A stretch of DNA of 64,000 bases, taken from the NCBI RefSeq assembly GCF_900101345.1, contig NZ_FMUX01000011.1:1-64000 (forward strand), in the 5' to 3' direction. Positions 17,618 through 24,848 of the stretch are shown here, one piece after another. Each line of letters opens with the position of its first letter. Positions within the stretch are counted from its first letter, which is position 1. Below the pieces are notes generated by a model. That model saw only the letters and a program-made list of their open reading frames with translations. It searched no databases and was not told the origin of the DNA. The DNA comes from Desulfoluna spongiiphila (lineage in GTDB: Bacteria > Desulfobacterota > Desulfobacteria > Desulfobacterales > Desulfolunaceae). Both the position numbers and the translations under genes were made by a program.

Positions 17618-18623
17618 GATACTTGCGGTGGACGACGAGCCCGGCAACCTTCAGATCATCCGCCTTATTTTAAAGGAGAGCTACGACCTGGCCTTCTCCA
17701 CCAGTGGTCGGGAGGGGCTCCACGCCGCGTACAAACATCAGCCGGACCTTCTGCTCCTGGACGTGATGATGCCGGACCTCAACGGGTACGATCTGTGCCG
17801 GAGCCTCAAGGAAGACCCCCGGACCCGACGTATCCCCATCATCTTTGTCACAGCCATGGGAGATGTGGAGGACGAAAAAAAAGGATTGCAGTTAGGGGCC
17901 GTGGACTACATCACCAAGCCCATCAGCCCCCCCATCTTAAAGGCACGGGTGAACACCCACCTGGCCCTCTATGACCAGAACAGGGAGCTTGAACATGCCG
18001 TTGCCAAACGGACCCGTGACCTCAACACCAGCCGCCTGAAAATCATTCAGCAGCTGGGGCGGGCCTCGGAGTACAAAGACGATGAAACCGGGGCCCACAT
18101 CATCCGCATGAGCCACTACTCCAGGCTGATCGCCCTGGCCGCCGGCCTCACCCAGCAAGAGGCGGAACGCCTCTTCACCGCCGCTCCCATGCACGATGTG
18201 GGCAAAATCGGCATCCCCGACAAGATCCTCCAGAAAAAAGGCCCCCTCACCCCCGAAGAGTGGGCCACCATGAAGCTCCACCCCGAGATCGGAGCGGAAA
18301 TTATCGGCGAAGATGACTCCGAACTCCTGAAATACGCGCGCACCATTGCCCTGACCCACCATGAAAAATGGAACGGTACCGGCTACCCCAGGGGTCTTGC
18401 CGGTGAAGCCATCCCCTATGAAGGACGCATCGTTGCCCTGGCCGATGTCTTTGACGCCCTGACCAGCAAACGGCCCTATAAAAACGCATGGCCCGTGGAA
18501 AAAGCCATGGCGCATATTGCCGAAGAGTCCGGAGGCCACTTTGACCCGGCGCTGGTAAAGGCCTTTATGGGCATAAAAAAACACGTTCTCTGGGTTCTGA
18601 ACAAGTGGGGGGACAAAGCCTGA
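17601..18623 (+). CDS. Response regulator with HD-GYP phosphodiesterase domain (first copy)
   Basis: 340 aa. Residues 1-125 are a receiver domain with the acidic pair DD, Asp54 (LLLLDVMMPD) and the KP lysine (ITKPIS). A short helix connects to an HD-GYP domain from about 150, with MHDVGKIGIPD and HHEKWNGTGYP, the full metal and GYP motifs. Such proteins hydrolyse cyclic di-GMP when their receiver is phosphorylated. The start overlaps the kinase gene, indicating translational coupling. It is very similar to the next gene, so a tandem duplication is likely. Confidence 0.93.
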   Translation: MVQRHKILAVDDEPGNLQIIRLILKESYDLAFSTSGREGLHAAYKHQPDLLLLDVMMPDLNGYDLCRSLKEDPRTRRIPIIFVTAMGDVEDEKKGLQLGAVDYITKPISPPILKARVNTHLALYDQNRELEHAVAKRTRDLNTSRLKIIQQLGRASEYKDDETGAHIIRMSHYSRLIALAAGLTQQEAERLFTAAPMHDVGKIGIPDKILQKKGPLTPEEWATMKLHPEIGAEIIGEDDSELLKYARTIALTHHEKWNGTGYPRGLAGEAIPYEGRIVALADVFDALTSKRPYKNAWPVEKAMAHIAEESGGHFDPALVKAFMGIKKHVLWVLNKWGDKA

Positions 18624-18684
18624 CTGTCCCTGCCTGACACCCCAAGGCACCGTCAAAACCACCACCCATACCAGGAGACCACGC

Positions 18685-19731
18685 GTGGACAAATGGACCA
18701 TCTTGACCGTGGATGATGAACCCATCAACCGAGAGGTCATCAAACATATCCTCAAAAACCATTATCACCTGATGTTCGCCGAAAGCGGGGCCAAAGCCCT
18801 GACCATGGCCACGGGGAGCCTCCCGGACCTCATTCTCCTGGATGTGATGATGCCGGGCATGAGCGGCTACCAGACATGTATCGCCCTTAAAAAAGACCCT
18901 CGAACCCGAAACATCCCCGTCATCTTCGTCACCGCCATGGCTGAAATCCAAGACGAAACAACGGGCCTTGAGATGGGGGCCGCCGACTACATCACCAAAC
19001 CCATCAGCCCCTCCATCTTAAAAGCACGCATCTCCACCCACCTCACGCTCTACAACCAGAACCGCGTCCTGGATGCCAGGGTCAAGGAACGGACCGTGGA
19101 ACTCAACGACACACGCCTTGAAATCATCCAGCGACTGGGAAGGGCATCGGAATACAAAGACGATGAAACCGGGCTCCACATCCTGCGCATGAGCCATTAC
19201 GCCCGACTGCTCGGCCAGGCCATCGGCCTGCCCGAAGTTGAGGTCAATCGGCTCTACAACGCCGCCCCCATGCATGACATCGGAAAAATAGGTATCCCGG
19301 ACCGCATCCTCCAGAAACAAACCGCCCTCTCCGAAGACGAATGGCAGATCATGAGACGGCATCCGAAAATCGGTGCGGAAATCATCGGACGCAACCCCTC
19401 TCTTCTTCTCCAGATGGCCCGCGCCATTGCCCTCACCCACCACGAACGCTGGGACGGCAGCGGCTACCCCCGCCGGCTTAAAGGGGAAGCCATCCCCATC
19501 GAAGGCCGCATCGTGGCCGTGGCCGACGTCTTTGATGCCCTGACCTCCAAACGCCCGTACAAAGAAGCCTGGGAAATGACCCGCGCTGTGGACTACCTCC
19601 GAAAGGAGTCCGGAGGCCTCTTTGACCCGGAGCTGATCACCCGGTTCATGGGCATTCTTCCCCGGATCATCGCCGTCAAAGAGCGCCTGGCAGACCACCC
19701 TGAGGCCACCCGTAACGCTGCCGCAAACTGA
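18685..19731 (+). CDS. Response regulator with HD-GYP phosphodiesterase domain (second copy)
   Basis: 348 aa with a GTG start at 18685 preceded by CAGGAGACCACGC. Same design as the previous gene: receiver with Asp53 (LILLDVMMPG) and HD-GYP with MHDIGKIGIPD and HHERWDGSGYP. Key residues are intact in both copies, so both should degrade cyclic di-GMP. The two copies diverge most in the connecting helix and C-terminal tail, which may give different partners. It lies 61 nt after the first copy, in the same operon. Confidence 0.93.
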   Translation: MDKWTILTVDDEPINREVIKHILKNHYHLMFAESGAKALTMATGSLPDLILLDVMMPGMSGYQTCIALKKDPRTRNIPVIFVTAMAEIQDETTGLEMGAADYITKPISPSILKARISTHLTLYNQNRVLDARVKERTVELNDTRLEIIQRLGRASEYKDDETGLHILRMSHYARLLGQAIGLPEVEVNRLYNAAPMHDIGKIGIPDRILQKQTALSEDEWQIMRRHPKIGAEIIGRNPSLLLQMARAIALTHHERWDGSGYPRRLKGEAIPIEGRIVAVADVFDALTSKRPYKEAWEMTRAVDYLRKESGGLFDPELITRFMGILPRIIAVKERLADHPEATRNAAAN

Positions 19732-19890
19732 CCCTGCCCCATGTGGAAAACCCCCGGCACGGGATGTCCTGGAGCCATGGAGCGCCCCAGTGGCCACCCG
19801 ACACCCTGCCACAGCACCCCACCATTTGCCCAACAATTCAAGTCATTGCGCCCCATACCAAACAAAGACGCCAGCAGTTTTGAACGTCCC

Positions 19891-19919
19891 TTGACATTAA
19901 ATGAACGATCATTTATTAA
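19891..19919 (+). promoter_or_regulatory. tetR promoter with overlapping operator (site A)
   Basis: TTGACA (19891-19896), 17-base spacer, TATTAA (19914-19919). The spacer contains the inverted repeat AAATGA-ACGA-TCATTT (19899-19914). Transcription would begin at about 19926, the first base of the start codon, and no Shine-Dalgarno sequence is visible, so the mRNA may be leaderless. Related sites B-D lie at 21072, 21312 and 21456. Confidence 0.65.
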
Positions 19920-19925
19920 AATACC

Positions 19926-20507
19926 ATGAGACCTAAAGACGAAACAAAACGAGAAGCCATCCTCAACGCCGCCATGGTGCTGATCAACAACCTGGGGCTG
20001 GCCCACACCTCCATGTCCAAGATCGCACGGGAAGCCGGTGTCTCCCCTGCTACCATCTACATCTACTTCGAAAACAAGGATCACCTCCTCCTCACCCTCT
20101 ATATAGAGGTAAAGCGGGAAATGAGCAGGGCCATCTTAGACAGCCTGGACGACGAGCTGGACATCCGCGACGCCTTCCGCCTCATGTGGGAAAACCTCTA
20201 CGCCTATTACCTCGCCTACCCGGACCACTTCGTGTTTGCCGAGCAGTTCTGCAACGCCCCCATTGCAGATGCAGTGGAAGAGGAAGAGGCCAAAGGATTT
20301 TTCGCCCCCTTTACCCACCTCATCGAACGAGGCCAAAAGGAGGGGGTCCTCAAACAGGTCCCCATGGAACTCCTTGTGGCCTTTGCCTTCCACCCCCTCA
20401 CCCAGCTGGCCAAACAACACGTGAAAGACGGAATTGCCATGGACGACGACGGCCTCGAAGCCGCCTTCTCCTGCGCCTGGGATGCTGTGGCAGCCCCCGA
20501 GGCATAG
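19926..20507 (+). CDS. TetR-family transcriptional regulator
   Basis: 193 aa. The N-terminal helix-turn-helix has the family signature: REAILNAAMVLINNLGLAHTSMSKIAREAGVSPATIYIYFENKDHLL. The C-terminal ligand domain (about 60-190) has the size of a typical TetR_C and includes an aromatic stretch (LYAYYLAYPDHFVFAEQF). The gene is preceded by a promoter with an overlapping palindrome, which fits autorepression. No efflux or enzyme gene lies next to it; similar palindromes recur in the gene-poor region downstream. The ligand is unknown. Confidence 0.92.
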   Translation: MRPKDETKREAILNAAMVLINNLGLAHTSMSKIAREAGVSPATIYIYFENKDHLLLTLYIEVKREMSRAILDSLDDELDIRDAFRLMWENLYAYYLAYPDHFVFAEQFCNAPIADAVEEEEAKGFFAPFTHLIERGQKEGVLKQVPMELLVAFAFHPLTQLAKQHVKDGIAMDDDGLEAAFSCAWDAVAAPEA

Positions 20508-20568
20508 CCTGCCGTCTATGGTCAACGTTGAACGGACCACAGAGGGCTCAGGAAAAAACAAAAGCAAT

Positions 20569-20806
20569 GCCTCCGGCGGCAAGGTGGGGGCACCTTGAAA
20601 CCCTATGGCGAATGCATGGAAGCTGTTGTTATGCATGCGTTCTCGGTGCATTCGCGTGATGTGTGACATGCCCTAACCGTTTTTGCAGGAGAGACCCATT
20701 TCATTCTTCTGAAAACACGATGAAGGGTATTGGGTGTAAACCCGTCGAATCCTCGACAAGGATCGATAAGGCCCACCGGAGGCAACGACAAGCTGAATCG
20801 TTACCG
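20569..20806. repeat. Dispersed repeat, locus 4 (divergent module C and a separate end)
   Basis: 20569-20660 starts GCCTCCGGCGGCAAGGTGG and has the hairpin GGTGGGGGCACC and arms GCGAATGCA..TGCATTCGC. 20772-20806 carries an isolated end CCACCGGAGGC plus the flank AAGCTGAATCGTTACC. The intervening sequence is unlike other copies. Confidence 0.6.
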
Positions 20807-21071
20807 TTTTTTTGAAAACCTCGCCTTGGTCCGGGGAATCATTCCCCGGTCACCAAGACGGATCTACCCTTCACGTTCCCCATAAAAAGCATCGCCTTTC
20901 TATCTCACCTTTTTGGCCGCCCCAATGCACACCAGATCTGGACATCCTGTCAGCGACATTTGTCGTATCTTGATGATAACCTCCCCGGAAATGTGGAAGC
21001 GCCCCATGAATGCCATCCCTTTCCAGTCCAGAACGAAAGGCACGAAAAAGCTGAACTTTTGAGCCCTTATA

Positions 21072-21089
21072 AATAAACAATCGTTCATT
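21072..21089 (-). promoter_or_regulatory. TetR-like operator site B
   Basis: The minus strand reads AATGAACGATTGTTTATT, which matches site A (AATGAACGATCATTTATT) at 16 of 18 positions. There is no recognised gene downstream on either strand. Confidence 0.55.
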
Positions 21090-21311
21090 CATTATTAAGT
21101 TTTTCAATCTTTCTGTGTATCGCAATGGCGCAAGGCCAACTCCCTTTCCCCTTAAAGGCCCCATGCCCCTCCGGCTTTCACCAAACCGTATGGCCATGCA
21201 AAATGGCAATCCCGTGATTCCTTGGGTATACGTCTCAAGGCCAAAGGACCTTCTCCCTTAGACGCACCCGGACCATCGCATAGTGTGTGATCGCACTTTT
21301 CATCCGTAAGA

Positions 21312-21329
21312 GCTAAACGATCGTTCTTT
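21312..21329 (-). promoter_or_regulatory. TetR-like operator site C
   Basis: The minus strand reads AAAGAACGATCGTTTAGC and matches site B at 14 of 18 positions. The core AACGATCGTT is a perfect palindrome. Confidence 0.5.
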
Positions 21330-21455
21330 TATTATTTATTTTTTAAAACAGTATGATGATAACAGGGTCCACGGTCATAATACCCGATGCTACCGACACC
21401 CTTATCTTGAAAAGGGTCCCAGGAATGATCATGGGCGTCTTATGGACACCTATAA

Positions 21456-21475
21456 ATAAACGATTGCTCGTTTAT
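21456..21475 (+). promoter_or_regulatory. TetR-like operator site D
   Basis: A perfect 8-bp inverted repeat ATAAACGA-TTGC-TCGTTTAT with the same AAACGA half-site as the other copies and the same 4-base spacer as site A. Confidence 0.55.
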
Positions 21476-21625
21476 AGTTGGTATCCCGGGCACACGGCGT
21501 TTTTTTATGGATGATGGGGGTACCGATTCAGTTGCCGCCAGCGGCTCTGCAGAGACGTTCCGGTTCAGCCATGTCGTAAAGAACGTTCCTGTTAGCAACA
21601 GCTTGCAACATGCCGAACCATTCTC

Positions 21626-21682
21626 AAGACCTGTTTATCAAATTTTTATAGAATTTGGTCCCCGGCAGGACCGCCGGAGGCA
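21626..21682. repeat. Dispersed repeat, locus 5 (single module A)
   Basis: CTGTTTATCAAATTTTTATAGAATTTGG-type module A ending CCGCCGGAGGC. It is more decayed in the palindrome than other copies and is followed by an altered flank (GCGGAATCGTTGC). Confidence 0.7.
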
Positions 21683-21719
21683 TAGGCGGAATCGTTGCAA
21701 AACCGGTGTACCAAAAAGA

Positions 21720-22520
21720 CTAAAAGGAGAGCACAGGGGTGGGCAGGTTCTGCTTGGCGACGGTGATGGAGGTGTTGCTGCCGTTCAGGACCCCGTAGGC
21801 GGCGGCAAGGGCCAGATCAGGGGTATTGTTCTCTTCGCTCAGGTGAGCAAGGACGAGGTGGGAGAGCCTGGACCTGTCGATGGCATCGAGGAGGGTGGCG
21901 GCCTCTTCATTGGAGAGATGGCCCACGCGGCTGCGCACGCGCTGCTTGAGGGGCCAGGGGTAGTTGGGGTTGGCGTAGAGGAGTTCCGGGTCGTGGTTGG
22001 ATTCCAGAACCAGGGCATGGCAACCGGACAGATGCTCTTTGACGAGATGCCCGGCAATGCCCAGGTCGGTGGCGATTCCGAGAACCGCCCCGGAGGAAGC
22101 GGTCACGCGAAATCCGGAGGTATCGGCCGCATCATGGGAGATGGAAAAGGGATGGATCTCAAGGGACCCGACGGAAAACCGCTTCCCGCACTCCATGGCC
22201 TGAATATCCATGGCCTTGGTCTTACCCAGCTTCTTGGTCGACCCGGTGCGGGTCGCCTCGGTGATGTACAAAGGGATCCCGAACCGGCGGCATATCACCC
22301 CGGCCCCGCCCACATGGTCCGTGTGCTCATGGGAGACCACCACGGCAGAAAGGGTCGTCGGATCAAGGTCCCGCTCGGCCATGCGCCGCTCAAGCTCCCG
22401 ACCCGATAGCCCGCAGTCAAACAGCACCGCCGTCTCTCCCCCCTTCACATACAGGGCGTTGCCCTTGCTCCCGCTGGCAAGCTGGCAAAAACAGTTTTCC
22501 GGTTCCAGAATCTCAGTCAT
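21720..22520 (-). CDS. MBL-fold metallohydrolase, YycJ/WalJ-like
   Basis: 266 aa. Metal-binding motif SHEHTDHVGG (HxHxDH) at about residues 64-73, LASGSKGNALYV at the N-terminus, and later His/Asp ligands in ATDLGIAG and LVLESNHD. This matches the YycJ/WalJ branch of the metallo-beta-lactamase superfamily, cytoplasmic proteins proposed to act as 5'-3' exonucleases. Length is typical (about 260). The start at 22520 follows GACGTGAG. It lies between two repeat loci and is probably transcribed alone. Confidence 0.85.
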   Translation of the reverse strand: MTEILEPENCFCQLASGSKGNALYVKGGETAVLFDCGLSGRELERRMAERDLDPTTLSAVVVSHEHTDHVGGAGVICRRFGIPLYITEATRTGSTKKLGKTKAMDIQAMECGKRFSVGSLEIHPFSISHDAADTSGFRVTASSGAVLGIATDLGIAGHLVKEHLSGCHALVLESNHDPELLYANPNYPWPLKQRVRSRVGHLSNEEAATLLDAIDRSRLSHLVLAHLSEENNTPDLALAAAYGVLNGSNTSITVAKQNLPTPVLSF

Positions 22521-22830
22521 CTCACGTCATCCCAAAAAGAAACATGCCTCCGGGGGCGCTACCGGGGACCAACCTTTTGAAAAGGCTGTCAAACAGGTTT
22601 AAAAAAACGTAACTATTCAGCTTATGCCTCCAGCGGCCCTGACGGGGGCTAAACTTTTAAAAAGTTTAACAAACAGGTCTTAAAAAGACTTCTTGATTGA
22701 ATTCTGTTTAATGGCGAATGTGCTTTGACCCGAGGAACGAGGGGTAAAGCGCATTCGCAAGCGGCTTTCAAGGTGGCACACCTTGCCGCCGGAGGCATCG
22801 CTTTTTTTATGTTTTGGTTTTGTACCGGCC
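22521..22830. other. Intergenic stretch filled by repeat locus 6
   Basis: All but about 60 nt is repeat (22546-22796). No gene is seen; short open frames across it come from the repeat itself. Confidence 0.7.
22546..22796. repeat. Dispersed repeat, locus 6 (A, A, C)
   Basis: Two module A copies in the same orientation (22546-22600 and 22625-22682), the second preceded by the flank GTAACTATTCAGCTT, then an inverted module C (22710-22796) ending GCCGCCGGAGGC. Outer ends are therefore inverted relative to each other. Confidence 0.8.
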
Positions 22831-23289
22831 TCATACTCCGGTGTGGCCGAAGCCGCCGTCGCCGCGCTCTGTGGCGTCAAGGTCGTCCACCACGGTGATT
22901 TCGGCCTGCCAGACGCGAGTCACGATCATCTGGGCGATGCGTTCGTTGCGGTTGATGGTGAAGGGATCGGCGCCAAAGTTGATAAGGGCCACCTTCACCT
23001 CGCCCCGGTAGTCGCTGTCGATGGTGCCCGGGGCGTTGACGATGCCGATACCGTATTTGACGGCCAGGCCGCTCCGGGGTCGGATCTGGGCTTCAAACCC
23101 CTTGGGAAGGGCCATGGAAAAGCCGGTGGGGATCAGGGCCACGGCTCCGGGAGCCAGGGTCACGGGGGTCTCGTTGGCGGCGTGGATGTCCATGCCGGCA
23201 GCCTCTTCGGTCATGTAGCGGGGCAGAGGCACGTCGCTGTTTTTCTGCGGGTCGAGGCGCTTAAAGGCCACCCGGGGTCTGTCGGTCAT
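22831..23289 (-). CDS. dut: Deoxyuridine 5'-triphosphate nucleotidohydrolase
   Basis: 152 aa from the ATG at 23289, which follows TTTGGAGCCCGAT; an upstream in-frame start at 23355 would translate repeat sequence. All five trimeric dUTPase motifs are present: AAGMDIHA, RPRSGLAVK, GTIDSDYRGEVKVALIN, RIAQMIV and the C-terminal GDGGFGHTGV. It hydrolyses dUTP to dUMP and pyrophosphate, keeping uracil out of DNA and feeding dTMP synthesis. Repeat copies lie on both sides, so it is probably transcribed alone. Confidence 0.96.
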   Translation of the reverse strand: MTDRPRVAFKRLDPQKNSDVPLPRYMTEEAAGMDIHAANETPVTLAPGAVALIPTGFSMALPKGFEAQIRPRSGLAVKYGIGIVNAPGTIDSDYRGEVKVALINFGADPFTINRNERIAQMIVTRVWQAEITVVDDLDATERGDGGFGHTGV

Positions 23290-23328
23290 ATCGGGCTCCA
23301 AATGAAAAATAAGAAATAAACTAAAAAC

Positions 23329-23383
23329 GCCTCCGGCGGCCCTGCCGGGGGCCAAACTTTTGAAACGTTTGACAAACAGGTCT
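23329..23383. repeat. Dispersed repeat, locus 7 (single module A)
   Basis: GCCTCCGGCGGCCCTGCC, then the palindrome AAACTTTTGAAACGTTT and GACAAACAGGTCT. This is the cleanest single-module copy, placed just upstream of dut. Confidence 0.8.
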
Positions 23384-23502
23384 CAAGAGCGGTTACGGCA
23401 TATTCGCAAGACGGTGCTACCATGAAAGAGGAACCGAAAGACAAGAGAGTGTGGACCAGACTTTTTTGCGGCGTCGTCAAAAAGCTACCGTAACAGGCAG
23501 AG

Positions 23503-23537
23503 ACAAAAAAAGGTACCCCCCAAACGGGAGGTACCCT
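23503..23537 (-). terminator. Rho-independent terminator after the M16 peptidase
   Basis: GGGTACCTCCC..GGGGGGTACC hairpin (23512-23536) followed on the minus strand by TTTTTTT (23505-23511). It closes the rpsO-pnp-M16 transcript about 50 nt after the stop codon. Confidence 0.8.
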
Positions 23538-23585
23538 TGATTTTTTTCTCTCACGGAGCCGGCACTGGGGGTCAGCCTGCAGTCA

Positions 23586-24848
23586 TCACAGCCCGAAGAC
23601 CTTTCGGATCTTTGCTTCGGACGGATCGGGACCGAGGACGGCCACGGCCGGTTCCTGGCTGAAGGCCATCTCCGCGACACGCCGGACCTCTTCCACGGTG
23701 ACGGCGTCGATCTGTGCCACCACCTCTTCCATGGGAAGCTGTCGGCCGAAGTGGAACTCGCTGGAGGCGAGACGGGCCATCTGGCTGTCCACGCTCTCGG
23801 AGGCGAGGAGGATGTTCCCCTTGGTAAAGGCCTTGGCCTCGGCCAGGGTCTCTTCATCCACGCCGTGTTCGCAGAGGCGGGTCAGCTCGTGTTGTGTCAC
23901 GTCCAGGCATTCCGTCAGCTTGTCAGGACTCACGCCGGCGTAGACGCCAACCATGCCGCTGTCCACGTAGGATGCGTTGAACGAATAGACGTTGTAGGCA
24001 AGGCCCCGTTTTTCCCTGATCTCCTGAAAAAGCCGGGAACTCATGTTCCCGCCCAGGATGGTGTTCATCAGGGAGGAGGCAAAGCGCATCTCATCGGTGA
24101 CCGGAAGACCGGGCCAGGCCAGGCTCACATGGGTCTGCTCGATGTCCCGGGACAAAACGCTCACCCCGGAAGAGGGCGTGGGCACTTCCCGAACGGGAAA
24201 GCCGTCGCGGGCCTTGATCCCTTCAAAGGCCGGAGCCAGAAGGGAGAGGATCTCATCGTGATCCACATGCCCCGCGCAGGAGATCAGCACCCGATCGGGC
24301 TGGTAGAGATGAGAAAAAAAGCTCACCAGATCCTCTCGGTTGTAGGCCAGGATCTGATCCCGTGTGCCGAGGATGGACCGCCCCAGGGCATGTTCACCCC
24401 AGAAACGCTCTTCAAGCAGGGTGTGGATATGGTCCTCGGGGTTGTCCTCCACCATGCCGATCTCAGACAGGATCACGGGTCTTTCGCTCTCCACCTCTTC
24501 TTCCGAAAAGGTGGAGTTCAAAAAGATATCGCTCAGGAGATCGGCCATGGTGACGAGATGCTCGTCCATCACGCGGGCGTGATAGCAGGTGTTCTCCATG
24601 GAGGTAAAGGCGTTGGTCTGACCGCCGATGGCATCGAATGCCTTGGCAATGTCGTAAGCCGAACGCTTTTGGGTCCCCTTGAAGAGCATGTGCTCGATGA
24701 AGTGGGAAAGTCCCCCTTCCGTCACGGCCTCGTCACGGGCGCCTGCGTCTACCCAGACGCCCATGGAGACAGATCGAACGTGGTCGATCCGTCTCGATAC
24801 GATGCGTACACCATTTGCCAGTGTGGTCTTATCGACGGCCCCTGTCAT
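23586..24848 (-). CDS. M16-family zinc peptidase (processing-protease-like)
   Basis: 420 aa from the ATG at 24848, which follows GAGGGGGCA and overlaps the end of pnp by 20 nt; a longer frame to 24953 overlaps pnp far more and lacks such a site. The inverted zinc motif HFIEH (GLSHFIEHMLFKGT) with the downstream Glu region (ENTCYHARV..E) marks an active M16 subunit. The rest has the usual two-domain M16B layout. Bacterial members of this type are often encoded next to pnp, as here. It cleaves small peptides; its physiological target is unknown. Confidence 0.92.
   Translation of the reverse strand: MTGAVDKTTLANGVRIVSRRIDHVRSVSMGVWVDAGARDEAVTEGGLSHFIEHMLFKGTQKRSAYDIAKAFDAIGGQTNAFTSMENTCYHARVMDEHLVTMADLLSDIFLNSTFSEEEVESERPVILSEIGMVEDNPEDHIHTLLEERFWGEHALGRSILGTRDQILAYNREDLVSFFSHLYQPDRVLISCAGHVDHDEILSLLAPAFEGIKARDGFPVREVPTPSSGVSVLSRDIEQTHVSLAWPGLPVTDEMRFASSLMNTILGGNMSSRLFQEIREKRGLAYNVYSFNASYVDSGMVGVYAGVSPDKLTECLDVTQHELTRLCEHGVDEETLAEAKAFTKGNILLASESVDSQMARLASSEFHFGRQLPMEEVVAQIDAVTVEEVRRVAEMAFSQEPAVAVLGPDPSEAKIRKVFGL

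Larger units (their letters stand above)
20508..21719. other. 1.2 kb gene-poor stretch with three TetR-like operator sites
   Basis: No convincing gene was found on either strand. The stretch holds repeat locus 4 (20569-20806), a perfect palindrome CCGGGGAAT-C-ATTCCCCGG at 20831-20849, operator-like sites B, C and D, and repeat locus 5 (21626-21682). AT-rich segments around sites B-D could hold promoters for small untranslated RNAs or for genes that have been lost. Confidence 0.55.

Noticed and set aside
20871..21209. 112-codon minus-strand frame in the gene-poor region
   Set aside because: No ribosome-binding site, no recognisable domain, and it runs across an operator-like site; composition is not protein-like.
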